Part shown: positions 1 through 12,396 of the stretch, piece after piece
Position numbering within the stretch: the stretch's first letter is position 1
Layout: each line of letters opens with the position of its first letter
Source: Albifimbria verrucaria
Lineage: Eukaryota > Ascomycota > Sordariomycetes > Hypocreales > Stachybotryaceae
NCBI GenBank assembly: GCA_020081605.1
Contig: JAHREC010000013.1
Span: 7,130,001 to 7,194,000, forward strand
DNA: 64,000 bases
Reading direction: 5' to 3'
Notes under the pieces: model-generated
The model's input: only the letters and a program-made list of their open reading frames with translations
The model's database searches: none
Told to the model about the DNA's origin: nothing
Translations under genes and position numbers: made by a program

Positions 1-1
1 T

Positions 2-649
2 ATTGGTTTCTCATACGGTGGTTCAATGTCGTATGCGATTGCGTGTGAGCGTTCCAAAGACTTCCGCGGTGTTGCGGTGATAGCTGGTGGCGTGTTGTCC
101 GGATGCAGTGGCGGTAACGACCCCATCGCATATTTCGGTATCCACGGGATTAGAGACGGTACACTCAACATTGCCAGCGGTCGTTCCATGCGAGACAAGT
201 TTCTCAAGAACAACGGCTGCGCGTCCATGTCTGGGGCGAGAGAGCCCAGTTCCGGCAGCAGAACGCACATAACCACCGCAGCTACAGGCTGCAGAAGTGG
301 GTACCCAGTGCAATGGGCTGCTCATGATGGCGGTCATATCCAAGCGGCAGCTGACGCACCTGCCCCCGAGGAGAATGGTGAGGCATCATGGGTTGGACCA
401 GAAGTATGGGCATTCTGGAACCGCGTGGTAGCAGCACCGGGAACTCCTCCAGACTCCACCTCTACTAGACAACCACAACCTAGCTCAACCTCAACCAGCA
501 GAGCACCTCCACTAAGCTCGACCAACAACCCCGGACCTTGCTCTGCATTATACGGCCAGTGTGGTGGTAGGGACTGGACAGGACCAAAGTGCTGTTCCCA
601 AGGCTCCTGCAAGGCCAGCAACGAATGGTATTCGCAGTGTGTACCTTGA
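2..649 (+). CDS. Feruloyl/acetylxylan esterase (CE1-like) with C-terminal CBM1, 5' part missing
   Basis: The reading frame is open from the window edge, so the N-terminal part lies upstream. The visible part begins at the nucleophile elbow GFSYGG (Ser nucleophile, bases 5–22), continues with ACER and CSGG segments typical of fungal feruloyl esterases, and has the probable catalytic His in AAHDGGH near base 318–335. A Ser/Thr/Pro-rich linker (about bases 440–530) leads to a fungal cellulose-binding module (CBM1, bases about 540–646) with six Cys and the aromatic W/W/Y binding face. Family knowledge: a secreted enzyme that frees ferulate or acetate from plant arabinoxylan or pectin while the CBM1 tethers it to cellulose. 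No intron or frameshift is visible. An acetylxylan esterase is the main alternative. Confidence 0.85.
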   Translation: MGFSYGGSMSYAIACERSKDFRGVAVIAGGVLSGCSGGNDPIAYFGIHGIRDGTLNIASGRSMRDKFLKNNGCASMSGAREPSSGSRTHITTAATGCRSGYPVQWAAHDGGHIQAAADAPAPEENGEASWVGPEVWAFWNRVVAAPGTPPDSTSTRQPQPSSTSTSRAPPLSSTNNPGPCSALYGQCGGRDWTGPKCCSQGSCKASNEWYSQCVP

Positions 650-2664
650 TTGAGCCAAGTTATTTCGTGGTTGGTGGCTATCTTGGGCGAAATTAACATG
701 TCTATGGGCCACGTATTCGCACATTTCTTTCCACAAATGCCAGATATCTTGTAGTTCCCGGGGTATCAGTAGTTACAATAATGACTTTTCATGGTTTGTG
801 AGCCTAAAGAAGCATGACTAGCACAAGGCTTCGTGTACGATGTTTGTGACAATTTCAGTACTACCACTTTCATTCTTCCGCAATGTCATACAAACACCAC
901 TAAGGAAGCCTGGGAGCCAAAGTCGCTTATACCACCACGAAATTATGACAGTATGGTCGAGTTCTAAGTTGATCCATCGAAGCGATACCATTTCGTAGGC
1001 GTAAGACACCACAAATAGGATTGCTAGATTCGCGCGATTACTTAAGACAAACCGCAAAGAGGCTTGGCTATGAGCTACCAAGGCCGAGAAGACAGTCAAT
1101 CGTGTTTGAATGGGAGTATTCTGCTACATGACACGGATTTATTCGGTCAGGGCTCAGATTCTGAGCACTTTCAGTGTTTTCTATTCTTCAGAGTCTATCA
1201 TCTTGTCCTTGAAAAGCATCGCGAAAGTAGTGAGCGAAGCTCGGGTCTCCGGCAGGCAGAAGAACATTACCTAAAGGTCAATAAGCACAAGAGCAATGAA
1301 TTGGCGCTGGTCACGACATAGCAACTGGCACCATTACTGAAAAAGCACTCACTATAGCCAAAATACAATGTATTTATGCAAAGGAAGCTATCGTGCAAAG
1401 ACATGCTTACTACACTCGTTAAAACAAAAGAATTCGGGGACAATATAGTAATTGTCCAAGTTGAACAACTTAAACTCAGTCCCACGTGTATTGAAGTAAA
1501 ATTTGGGTACTTGAGCTGATGCCTTCCAAATGTCAACACCTAGCCTTTACTGCTTGAGCCACAAGTTTGGGTCTCTTACACAGACACTAGCCTATGGCGT
1601 TTGACTTGGATTTGGTGAGATGAGTTAGGCATACGTTACTAACTTACCCTGGTGACCTCGATTAAGACTCAAATTTACTTTGTCTGTCATTAGTGGTTTT
1701 ACAGAAACACGAATAAGAGACTCGAGAACTTTTGACTCTCAACAAGTCAAAAGCTAGACAGATACCCAATATGAATATTAAGAGATCCATATGCTCCTCT
1801 GAGGGGCTCTATCAGAAAGCGACGAAAAATGACAACTTTAAACTGAGTTACTATGCTTCATCATCATCGAGATATTGAAGTCGTACCAGCGACTTTTGGA
1901 TCCACTCCAGCTTCAACCTAGCACGAGTCCTACTCGAACTCGAAACAACATGAGGCCTAGCCCACTAATTGAAATATGTTAAATGGTTCTTCACTTCATA
2001 CAATGGGAGTAGTATCATCATACGGAGGAGAGCCAAGGTAAAAATGCTTGATGAGAGAAAAGTTGCCAATGATACATACTAATGTTGTGCTGGGAGATAT
2101 CTTCAAACACTTAAAGGGATCTAAATCGAGAGGTCTCTCATCGGGGTTTCAATTTTCTTTAACTTGTAGTTATTAGCCACAAGCTTAGGATAACTCCTCA
2201 CTCAGACTCCTGGAGTTTTTCCTGTTGTAGCCAAAGGGGCCTACGCTATGCTATAGGGTAAATATTTATGGAAGGTTGCTAGTGGCGTAGCAGGGAAGAC
2301 GCTACTCCCTCTCTGAAACGCCTCTTCAGAGGTCGATCGATCGGCATAATAAGCCTATGGTCTTTCGTACTGCGGTAGTAACAGGCTAGTATTGACACTT
2401 ATGCGCTCATCTACGCCATATTCTCATGTTAAGCCATCCAGCATACACAATTCGCAAATTTATGGAGGATCTTGCGGGGTGACATAAGATTGCAGCAGCT
2501 AAATGTGCAAACAATGGCTAGAATATAGATAATTGTTCTCCGAACTAGGCTATTTCCATTCCTTCTCCTTCCATGTTGAGCAATTCCGGAAAATTGAAGC
2601 CGCAGCATTTTGGATTCAGGAACTCATCCAAACTGTGCCCCAATTGTATTCCAGAACGGTAACT
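650..2664. other. Intergenic, no gene recognised
   Basis: About 2 kb between the convergent 3' ends of the esterase and the pectate lyase. Only short, low-complexity open frames occur on either strand, with AT-rich stretches and many stops. No transposon ends, tRNA or conserved motif were recognised. Confidence 0.5.
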
Positions 2665-3775
2665 TCACAGCATTTTGCCACTGTTGCTGCACACATAATC
2701 ACAAATACATGATGCCGAGTCGAGGCTGAAGACGTGTGATCAGTAACAGTTCCTACACAACTGTGGACGACAGAATCTTACCTATATTCGTATGAAGGCT
2801 CGACATGGCCAGTTTTTGTAATTTGTACTGGACTCCCGTAGAATTCATTGTTGCGTTCAGTTACAGAACCCTCGCTCTCGGGGTTGAGATCCGTGACAAT
2901 GGCTCGATTTGCACCGCCGAAGCTGTTGTTCTCGACAAGAACTTTGGCACCATTGCTGGCGCTCAGGCCGAAGTCATGGATCAGGTCGAAACAGTTGGAG
3001 TAGACGTGACTCGTGGTGGCGCTGATGGCAGGGGCTCGGGATTGGAGGTCGAAAAAAAGTTGTGGTGGTATGTAACACGAGGCTGTTCGTACTCCTCGAG
3101 ACTGTTGCCAGCATTACCACGGACAACAGAACCTTTCCACTATCAGAGCGATAATCAGTATCATGAGGTTTTGTGGTCACTGGAAGCAAGACTTAGACTG
3201 ACAGTTTGCATAAGAAGGTTCCACGACACTGTTACAAGATCACTGCTGGAAATTTCAAGCTCGGCACCATAGTCATCCTCGTACTTGCCCATGCCCATGT
3301 TGAAGTCGTTGTGGTCGATCCACACCTGGGTGGCGCCGTCCAGCGCCAAGGATGCTTGACCTTCCAACGGCCAGGCGAAGCCCATGTTGCGAACAATGAC
3401 ATTCTTAGCGTCCTTGATTCGCACCACACCATTGGTAATGGCTATGAAAGTCAGTCGCTAGCTCTTCATTTCTATACGCCAACGCCTACTCACAAGCTTG
3501 ATAGTCGCCTCCGATAAGTGTTGTGTCGTCCTTCAGGTCAATGACCCCGCAACCACGCAATTGACCAAACACTCGAATCACACTACCCTTGCTAGCAGTG
3601 GCAGCCTCTAGCTCTGCACAAGACCTCACATCGACAGGCGCTGCATTGCCACCCCGGTAGTACCTGAGCCGTAGCCTTCAAGCTTATGCACGCTTGCATT
3701 ACATTCAGCAGAGGCTTGAGATACAAAAGCCCCAGCAAGTGCCAGGAGTGCAGGAATGGCGTTCAGTGACAACAT
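2665..3775 (-). pseudogene. Pectate lyase, polysaccharide lyase family 1, frame-broken
   Basis: The minus strand encodes a signal peptide (MLSLNAIPALLALAGAFVSQ) followed by segments in PL1 order: EGYGSGTTG, VIRVFGQLRGCGVIDL, VRIKDAKNVIVRN, QVWIDHNDF, VTVSWN, VTYHHNFF, SRAPAIS and SNGAKVLVENN. The family cleaves polygalacturonate by beta-elimination outside the cell. Introns are predicted at 3442–3493 and 2726–2781 (stop at 2665–2667). The frame breaks at a C4 run on the plus strand (3652–3655, one base short), at the A7 run 3052–3058 (one base short), and in a messy stretch around 3120–3190 where several stops fall between the VTVSWN and VTYHHN blocks. The first two breaks look like homopolymer errors. 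The third looks like real damage, so I list it as a pseudogene. Confidence 0.75.
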
Positions 3776-5891
3776 GGTGAACGACCAAGATCGGCAATTG
3801 GATTGGATGGAGCTACTTGATGGGGCTGTGAGGGTGGGGTGAGAAGTGCACTAGCAACTGGACGACATCCGAGCCTTTATAATCGGTCGACGATCTTAAA
3901 TACGAGAGCGTCGCAAGCAGGGCATCACATGTTCTCCTCTGGTTCGGTTCCAAGAATAACGGAGCCATCACCACTTGTTACTGTTTCCAGGATGCGACAA
4001 GCGGATAATGGACCAGGCCCAGTTAAAGCGCGCTCATGAAGGCACCCACCTGCCCAAGTCATCTTTCTCTTTGACTTGCAGATTTATGCAGCTATTGAGT
4101 AAACATAGTACATGGAAGCGAATGTCACGCGTAAGCATTACCAATCTTCGGCATGTGGACGTATTCTATTCTTCATTCAATTATATGGGCCGTCACGGAA
4201 GGCTCTGGTCGTCGTTTAAGAAAGGGTCTTGGTGGTTTACGAGGTGTTCTCAGGGTTGACGCGCTTGCTTTGTACCATGTCGTGTAATTATATTGAAAGT
4301 TTGCGCCTCATAACACGATCTCCTGGTCTACATTCAAGCAACTGGATCATAAGCCAAAGGGATAATGTCAAGGTTGATATGGCCAGCACGCAACCATGCC
4401 CGACCTCGGGGAATATTGGACGCCAAGGCGGTGCGTGTCCCACCGCGACAAAGTGGGCAGTAGTCCATGCTTGTACACATGATCAAATGCAGCCACAACC
4501 AATGACAGAAGTCCATATTTATGTTTTTTGTCTTTGCAATGTTTACACGTTCCGCTCTAATGCGCAATTCATGTCCTATGACGAAATGACAGGTGATTTA
4601 TTGTCATCCGGGCGCCGTATTGGGAGGAGTTGATACTCCGGCCGATGGATGGTCCAGCAACACTGCTCTTGGTTCCCGCACCCACCCTCCGAATTTGGCT
4701 CCCAACCACACATTAATATCATAAATTTTGCATGATTGCATGCAAACTCATCTCCATGGTGTATAAATTCCTTCTATAATTGCTTTGGACGTCGATAAAG
4801 AGAACATCGGTAATAAAGTCTCGGCTTGGGCCACCACGAGTCTATCATTGACTGTGTAAAGTGCAAGAATTGCTTTCTAGCTGCAGCATTTTCTGCAATT
4901 CTGTTGACTTCCACAGTGTTTTGAGGAAGGATACCACAGATCGTGATACATTAGACTGCCCTTTTCCCAGCCGATTTGTCCGTGACTTACATCATCAATA
5001 TGGCGCCTCTCTGAGGCCTCAGCAAAGACGATCGCCGCTGCAACGTCTCTGCGGCAGCTAGCTGACGATGCCCTCAAAGGTCGGGCCCGGCCACAGCATG
5101 GCTGAAGCCTCATGGGCCTCGAAAGGGTACAAAGCCAAGGTGAGGTTGTCAGACATGCAACATAGTCTTTTGAATGATAGCAAATGCCGAGAATTTTTCA
5201 TAAGCCAGTTTATAGGAGAGTCGAAGCCACTAGATTTTAGTCTATTTTACATGGATCAGATCTATATCCTGTCGTACCTGGGGCCATTTGTCAAGGAGAG
5301 CACCTCTATTGTTGCCGGTATCCATGACTTTGCCGTCTTCAGAAGTTAACTAACGCTCTACAGACTTCTCACACACCTAAAAGAACCAGGGAATTTAGTA
5401 AGTTTGAAACCAATTAGTTTCCCAACAAACGCTCGCAACAATGGCTTAGCTCCCCAAATATGTCATGGAAATGAATGATAGCATTTTTGTCAGGGCCAAT
5501 AACTACGATAAGGGTATATCTAATAGCAAGAAAAAGTCGATAAACAATCAATAATCCATCTACTAAGTCCTCTAGAATGAATAACTATAATGCAATGGCG
5601 TTTCAAAGATTAAATGCACCTTGAGGGTTTGCTGTTACATTGATTGCGAGAATTATCCGCAGATGTAAGCCAAGGAAATTTTCATTCAGTAAGATTTGAA
5701 CCCCGATATACTTGGGTTTAATATTATCCGCATATTACAGCTATCGCAATCCTGAGGTGTGCAAGTTGGAAACAATTCATGTAAAATACAATGCTTAATA
5801 ACCATGATAATTTAACTTCATCAACCTTGTTCTTGCTTCCTGAAAACATTGTCCCGGTCACTATTGTAACCAAGATATCCACTGTGTTTCT
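3776..5891. other. Intergenic; possible unrecognised gene remnant near 4.86–5.15 kb
   Basis: Mostly AT-rich sequence. Around 4700–4780 there is a TATA-rich promoter-like stretch. Plus-strand bases about 4868–4920 encode a secretion-signal-like hydrophobic string (FLAAAFSAILLTSTVF) that runs straight into a TGA, and 5020–5095 holds an Ala-rich open segment in another frame. This could be a decayed secreted-protein gene but I cannot name a family. The rest shows nothing recognisable. Confidence 0.3.
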
Positions 5892-7871
5892 TTAAGTCAC
5901 TAGCTCCTGTGAGAAAATCTCAGCTGCTTTTTCTCCTATTGCAAAGGCGGTGTTTGCTGTGTTTGCCCCTACGATACGCGGTACAACACTCAAGTCAGCA
6001 ACTTTGAGACATTTCGTGCCGTGGACGCTCAATTGTGTGTCGACTACTCCATCATCGGCTCGTAATGCCATTTTGCAGGTACCTTGGGAATGCCAGAAGC
6101 TTGATATGTTCTCCCGTATCCATTGGTCTATGATCCTGTCATCTGCCTCGGAATACTTAATGTTCTCGATTTCTCCAGATAACGGGCCATTGGTGCTAAT
6201 GCACTGAGCAGCAGAGCCAGGAGGGAAAGGCGGGTGAGTCTGGGCCAATTCACCACGATAATGGTTCATGCGGCGCATTATTTCTCTCTGTAATTTATAG
6301 TCCCACCGTGCTTTCTGGATGTCGAGCTGCTGAGCATCCGTCAAAAGTCCAGTCTCGAACTCAATGGAGTCATCTATATGAGGGCCTGTGATATGGCTAT
6401 GTCCGCGAGATACTGGATAACTGCTGAAAGTTGTGACCGCCATGTACTGTCCGGTTGCAACGCTTGAAGGATTGCCAGGAAATCTATATATAATTGTTAG
6501 TTTTCAATATTATATCATTAAGGATGGAATTATATTACCCAGCAATAAGAGTCAAGATTGATACTGGTTTGTCTTCAAAAGCCTTATAGTTCTCCTCCCA
6601 ATACTCCTGGAAGTCCAGACCTATGGCGCCAATTTCTTTTTCAGGAGGCCGTACTTTCGATGTAATATCCATGCCATTCCAAGCGAGGATTGGTTCCTTT
6701 TGCCGGATCAGCTCGGCTGGATTAGCCATAGTCCTTGCTACGGCGTCTAATGTTTCGGAAGGCGGCAATGATGAGTGGTAGGAATATATCATACCACCAT
6801 GGTCCCCATAATTCTGACCAACGCCAGGGAGGTCAGAAATGATCGGTATCTTTGCTCTCTGCAAGATACTGGCACTGCCTATGCCCGACCTCTCAAGCAC
6901 GGCGGGAGTCCCTAAAGCCCCGCAAGATACAATCACCATGCGCCGTGCGCCAATCTCATGGGTTTTGTTAGTCGAGTCAGTGGAGGTATTGTAAAACGCT
7001 GGATTAGGCCTGTACCGGACCCCACAGCCCTCTTCCCGTCGAATATGATGGACTCCACTTGAGACTCGACTAACACGTGAAGATTTGGATGTTTCCCGTC
7101 CTCCAACCGAGGATGCAAGTAGCAGTGCGCTGCGTCCTGCCGTTGTCCATCAGGTGAGATGTAGCGCATTGTCCGCTGAACCCCAAAATTAGTACTTAGT
7201 CCCTGTAGATCTACCTTCTCCTTTAAGCCAACTTGATCTGCAGCCGCGATGAAATCTTCTGTAATCACAGCCGACCTGAAGCCGCCTGTTGAAACTTGAA
7301 CAGGGCCAGAATATCCATGAACTGTCTGTGAGTGGGTTTCACCGTGGTACGTCTCTAGCTAAGACCTAGTGAGTAGCTTGAAGCTGGCCATAAAGGACTC
7401 GCAATGTAACTTGGTTAGATATGGCAGCATGGCATCTGCTGACCAGCCTTCGGCATTCCAAGAGTTGAAATCAGATCTTTGTGCTCGGCTATAAGTCATC
7501 ATATTAATAGACGACCCGCCACCAAGCACTCCACCGCTCTGTATTATGACTTCTCGGTTCGCGGTGTAAGGCGATCTTTTCCTCGGTGGCACAAAGCTGT
7601 TGTACTGCCAGGGTAAACATTTGCCACAAACAAGGCCGGATGAACGATGTTCGGTACATCACGGTTGTTGGAACCACTTTCAATGACCAAAATAGAAAGA
7701 CTTGGATGGGCATCAGACAGTCTAGATGCTATCACGCAACTTGCCGTGCCCCTGTAAAATGTTAGAATGTAATTTATAATTCTCATTAAACCTTTACGGG
7801 CAATACGTCCCTCCTGCTATAATCACATCGACTTCATGGATGTGGCTATCGAGTTCCTTGTACAGCCCCAT
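5892..7871 (-). CDS. GMC oxidoreductase (alcohol oxidase-like), two frameshifts
   Basis: An FAD-dependent glucose-methanol-choline oxidoreductase that oxidises a primary alcohol, aryl alcohol or sugar. The start at 7871 gives MGLYKELDSH, then the FAD-binding strand VIIAGGT...GTASCVIASRL split by an intron (about 7752–7806), ILVIESG, VHPALF, the GMC signature region GGVLGGGSSINMMTYSRAQ, the second signature region CGALGTPAVLERSGIG, and at the C-terminus the catalytic His in SFWHSQGTCKM and the GANTANTAFAIGEKAAE segment. Further introns are near 7330–7390 (boundaries unclear) and at 6484–6538. Two breaks, at T4 7577–7580 and C4 7020–7023, each disappear if one base is added to the run, so the gene may be intact in the organism. 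It is divergent from the Zn2Cys6 regulator at 8305. Confidence 0.85.
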
Positions 7872-8304
7872 TTTGGATGACCAGACCGAAAGCTTGCGGA
7901 CAAGGAATGAAAGAACCAGGAGGCTCAATGTTTTACTGAAGAAGATTCAATCTATTCGCAACCAATCTAGCAAATATTTGGCCTTATAAAGCATTCAAGG
8001 GTCAGCTGACCCATGAGCTGTTACACCAAAGAATAGTAAGGTCCATGTGTGGAGTCTTGATGCCAAGGATTGAGAAGCAGGGATCTACAAATGTTCTCAT
8101 TGGTCCTATCATCAATTACCCAATCAAGAGCGTTCTTTGGTCCGTCAGCAAGAGAAACCGACATGACCTGTTAGCGGGGAAGCTGCCCTCATGTGAAGAA
8201 CTTTGATCCCCTTTTTGCACCCAGGGACGTGGCTGGTCATCTCGCACTTGAAACCATTTGGTTACAGCTTCTTTCGTCTCAGTCAGATATAACCCAGCAT
8301 CGAC
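7872..8304. promoter_or_regulatory. Shared divergent promoter region, GMC oxidoreductase / Zn2Cys6 regulator
   Basis: A 433-bp gap between two start codons facing away from each other. It must hold both promoters. A pathway regulator divergent from an oxidoreductase suggests that the regulator controls its neighbour; that is inference, and I could not identify a specific operator. Confidence 0.5.
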
Positions 8305-10158
8305 ATGGCTCGAAAAAGCCAACCTAAGCTCCGCACAGGATGCAGCACATGCAGGTAAGCTCATAATCATTCCTTAGTATTTGTATTGTTGACACGTGCC
8401 ACACTTGACTCATGTACGAGAACGGGTTCCCTTGACCACAACAGCAGGTCAGCAAGCTTGCCATTGTAAACGTTTGCCGCTAACTGTAATAAAGGAAACG
8501 TAGAGTCAAGGTAGTGTTGATCACGGATGGGTTTCATTTCTTTATCGGAACATCACTAAACTCCAGAATCAGTGCGATGAACGGAAGCCATCTTGCCAAC
8601 AGTGTACAAACACAGGTCGCATATGTGACGGCTACAGGCCCATTCCACAAGCCCTTACACCACTGAGGCCACTATTGCCCTCACATTGCCAAATTGACGA
8701 GGCCAAAGCACTGCATTTCTTCCGCTCACAGGTCGCATCCATCCTTCCAGGGGCTTTCAACTCTACATTCTGGAACCGTCTCGTATTGCAACTTAGCGAA
8801 TCAGAACCCATCGTTCGCCATGCGCTTGTGGCCATCGGTACGCTGTCTCAGAATATCCCATCAATCAATCCGGGAAGAGACCAAGAGCAACAGAATCTGT
8901 TTGCCCTTCAACATTATAATCGCGCAATACAGAAACTACGCCAGGTCCAATATGAGCCGATTATTCTGCTGGCTTGTCTCTTATTTGCCTGCATAGAAAT
9001 TCTTCAGGGCAATAAAGAACAGGCTATACTTCATTGTCGGTATGGACTTGCCATCCTAGGGTCTGTCCATAACACAGCTCTATGGGCCCGTGAACACGTC
9101 CGCCCAACTTTGAAGAGACTCGGTGCTTTGCCACTGTTTTTTGGCACAATTGTTCCGGGTAGTTGCTCAATCACCTCGACGCCAATTCCTAAAGCCTTTA
9201 CGTCTCTCGAAGAGGCTAATTGCGTTGCTGAAGACTTGCTTGCCCAATCGATGAGCCTTCTTTATTGTGGAGATGCCTACCGTAACGGTAGCCTCTTCGG
9301 CCAACCTGTTAGGCCTGATTTGTTCGCTTCACAGGCAGCGCTTATACAGTCAGCGAATCAGTTCAGATACAGCTTTAAAAAGCTAGAGAAAACCCATATC
9401 TTGCCCTTATTTGATGATTTAGGAGAGCGACAGACTACATATATGTGTCTCGACCTTCGTAATCACATCGGGTTGATATTGTTACAAACGGCTTTAGAAC
9501 CTGACGAGATGGGCTATGATCGTTTTTCAGGCAACTTTCGACATGCGCTGAGACTGGCGAGGCGTCTCCACCATGCCATGGCCAAGCGTTTCCAGCCCTC
9601 TGTCTTTGAGATGCGTTTTGAACCTGTTTACCTTGTACTGATACAGGTCATTCTTCTGAGATGCCGCATATTGTCTGTTAGATTGGAGGCACTGAATCTA
9701 CTCAAAACCTATGGTGCAGCTAAAGAGGGCTTCTGGGAGCGTGACAAGATGTATCAGCTGGGCCGCCGCATAATTGAGATTGAACATGACATCACACTTG
9801 ATGAGACGGATAAGCCCATTGGTCGGGTCTTAGATACAGCTCTTCCTCCGGATAATAGGCGAATACGCAACACCATTTTTGACGAGCGAAAAACGATACA
9901 AGGTGAGGTTGATGGCAGCCCAGTAAGAGGATCACCTGTAGGGTTCATTATGCAGGACATAACCCACAATCTTCTCGTGCAATACGACTTCATACTAGTC
10001 ACTCCTGTAAGTTCATTATCCCTATATCCAAGAGCTACGTCTTACCGTTGGCGTTATTTACGCAGACATGGCTGATTCTAGTAGTCTGGTTCATTCAGAA
10101 ACCCGCAGTTGATGAAGTTGGACAACGGCCAGCGAAAAACTTATTTCTTCCGACCTGA
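8305..10158 (+). CDS. Zn2Cys6 transcription factor, four exons, intact
   Basis: Exons 8305–8354, 8495–8510, 8573–10006 and 10066–10158 join to an uninterrupted 530-residue protein. The binuclear zinc cluster starts near residue 13 and reads CSTC, RKRRVK, CDE, SCQQC, TNTGRIC, i.e. six Cys with the usual C-x2-C-x6-C spacing. It is only formed when a 16-nt microexon (8495–8510) is included. The long middle region (FWNRLVLQLSESEP, VRHALVAIGTLSQ, ALQHYNRAIQKL, LACLLFACIEILQGN) matches the C-terminal region of fungal C6 regulators of the short type. The protein ends with a hydrophobic strip (TWLILVVWFIQ). It is probably the regulator of the adjacent GMC oxidoreductase gene. No frameshift is needed, which makes it one of the few clean genes here. 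Confidence 0.9.
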
Positions 10159-10519
10159 ACATGCACTGACTAAATGTCCACTAGTGTAGTTTACTATCTC
10201 AACGAGTGCTTAAACTGATGAGCGGTCCTGGGAATTTTTGCATAAGTCTCCACACTATCTAAAGCCAAAGTTTTGCTTCTGTGTAGGACAGATTATTCAC
10301 ATCTGGTGTACAAGAGTATCAAGATCAGTTGCACTGTGGGGTTTGAACAAGTGGGCGGCTTGTAATATAGATGTATCTGGTAGTTTAGTTCCAGCAGCAG
10401 AGCCCCTGTGTAGGATAATTAACATACTTTATAACCTCGAATATGACAGAACATTGTATGAAGATCCGTCCAAGGTCAATGATTCAGCCACGTCTCCTTC
10501 TTCAGTGTATTGTTATCTA
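10159..10519. other. Intergenic between convergent genes
   Basis: Tail-to-tail spacer between the regulator (plus) and the DUF2157-like gene (minus). It should hold both 3' ends. Nothing else is recognisable. Confidence 0.4.
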
Positions 10520-11694
10520 CTAAGGACGGTTGCTAATCTCTGAAGCCTTGAACCCCCAAATGATCTCCGCGTAATTGCCGACAATGGCCAAAGTGAGAGC
10601 TATGATCGTAAAGAATAGGGGTTTATACAGGTTATTCCAGCATAGTTCGAAGAATTTGGTATACAAGTTGATGCCAATGAAGGTCAGCCCAAACCCTTTG
10701 GTTGTCGAGATACCATAATATAAGCCATGCCAAGTACTGAAAATCGCAGCAGCGAGGAATGATATAGACCAGAAAGCCGAGCTTCTCAGCGCACCAGGCA
10801 GATACAGCCCGCCCTTGGATCTTTCCAAGCCGAAAATGGATAGTATCCATAGTGCAATAAATACATACAACAGTCCCCAAATCCTCGTAGTTCGCCAAAA
10901 GGGCGCGGTGACAATCCAACCTGGCATGACATATGCCATACTGAGTAAAGCGATGCCGGCTAGGATGAACTTGATTGGGTATTCAATGCCCAAGTAATAG
11001 CCGCCAAAGCTAGAGAACAAAATCAGAGAAGACTTCAAAGGGTAGAGTCCCCAGGGTTTTCATTACAACTCACAAATATCCCGTTTGAGCACCCAAAAAG
11101 GCAGCGAAAACCAATATCCCACATGACCAGAGGAAGTTGGATTTGGCGAGCAATCCGACTGTGCAATAAATCATGGCTAGTAGGAGCACGAGCAAGCTTA
11201 TCATTTTGTCGCGGTGATGAGCAGAACTGCAGCTCCAGGAATGCTCCATCGCCCCAGCTACCTGCAAAGTAGCAAGAGCAAACAAAATAGCACCAGCACC
11301 ATGTATCGCTTCATTGGAATAGATTTGTTGCGGAGTAACAAGTGATCTCTTGAAAGCCCAAAAATGTACCGCGATGGCTCCAGAAGCAGTCAACACCGAG
11401 CGTAATTTTGGGGAGGTTCACAACTTTCGAGATGAACTTCAAGAAGAGACTATCAAACACCAGACTAGCCACGGCGATTGCAAGGCAGAGGACTGCTAAT
11501 CGGAACGAGTACTTGGTAAATTTTTCCCAGTCAAATCCGTGCTCCTGAATTTGGATTGTAGACAGCAGCTCTGTTGCTAGCGTAGAAGAAATGAGGTTGG
11601 CGCTCGACCATTGCTGCAAAGCCGACTCGATTACTATAGCCTGCTCAGGGTGCAACACGATTAGAGATTTCTGAATGCTTGATTCAGACTCCAT
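10520..11694 (-). CDS. Polytopic membrane protein, DUF2157-like, one frameshift
   Basis: The start MESESSIQKSLIVLHPEQ is followed by a soluble N-terminal helix pair (ALQQWSSANLISSTLATELL) and then roughly ten hydrophobic segments. The N-terminal layout of a short helical module followed by many membrane helices resembles the DUF2157 family known mainly from bacteria; its function is unknown. The intron at 11010–11073 is well supported: the joined sequence reads GYFFGGYYLG. The frame shifts at the T4 run 11406–11409 (AAAA on the coding strand). Two extra A or one fewer would join NLPK to LRSVLTASGAIAV. The family assignment is from pattern recall only. A generic fungal membrane protein is the alternative. 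Confidence 0.6.
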
Positions 11695-12396
11695 ATTGAT
11701 AGAGAGTTCGCTCGATTGTAGTCAAAAAGACGTGCACAACAGATCGAAAGTGGTAGGAGAAGATGTTGTTCCTCATAGCTAAGGAATAATCATGTGGTGG
11801 CAGTGCACAGACCTAAGTTAATGGCGCTCGGTCTCAATTAGTAGATGACTTGTAAGTAACGGGGCGTAATCCTTTATTGGTTTAGGAGAAGGCGGAAGCG
11901 ATCTCTCCATTACCCCTGTAGCGACTGCATAGCTGTTTGTTGATCACTGAAACTGCCAGCCAGCACTTCGTTCTTCACCAGATGGGACTTCCTCTACAAC
12001 AATTTTACGAATTTTAGTTTTCGGTATTAAGAATAAATCTGATGCCATATTCTATTCTGCACCTAGAAAAGGATGCATAGTCAGGGGCTCGACCTTGCAA
12101 TTATGGCTGGTAAGTTACAGAGCCACAAGTCCTCGTTTAGAGTTAATCGTGCTAGCTTTGCATGCTAAATCCCAGGTAGTGGCTGTGACAGAACACGGAA
12201 CTGCAAGTAGATTGTCAGTTAATAAAATTAAGTAGAGGTTATTCGAGAGAAATGTAATATTTCTTTTACTAGCTCTAGCTCTTTTATTAATTGACTCTTA
12301 TTGAATTTCAGATACACTATATAGCCCCTGGCCCTTGGCCCTGGTATTCCGCCTCCTATCCGCCCAAATCATTGCTGGTTCTTGCGGTCGATGCGC
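11695..12396. other. Intergenic, no gene recognised
   Basis: Holds the promoter of the minus-strand membrane-protein gene at its left end. The 12,190–12,310 part is AT-rich. No coding or RNA signal was recognised. Confidence 0.4.

Noticed and set aside
2974..3189. Separate 71-codon minus-strand frame within the pectate lyase
   Set aside because: It is an out-of-frame reading of the PL1 gene between its frame breaks.
5688..5715. T-loop-like motif (GATTTGAACC) suggesting a minus-strand tRNA
   Set aside because: No matching T-stem, anticodon arm or acceptor stem could be drawn around it.
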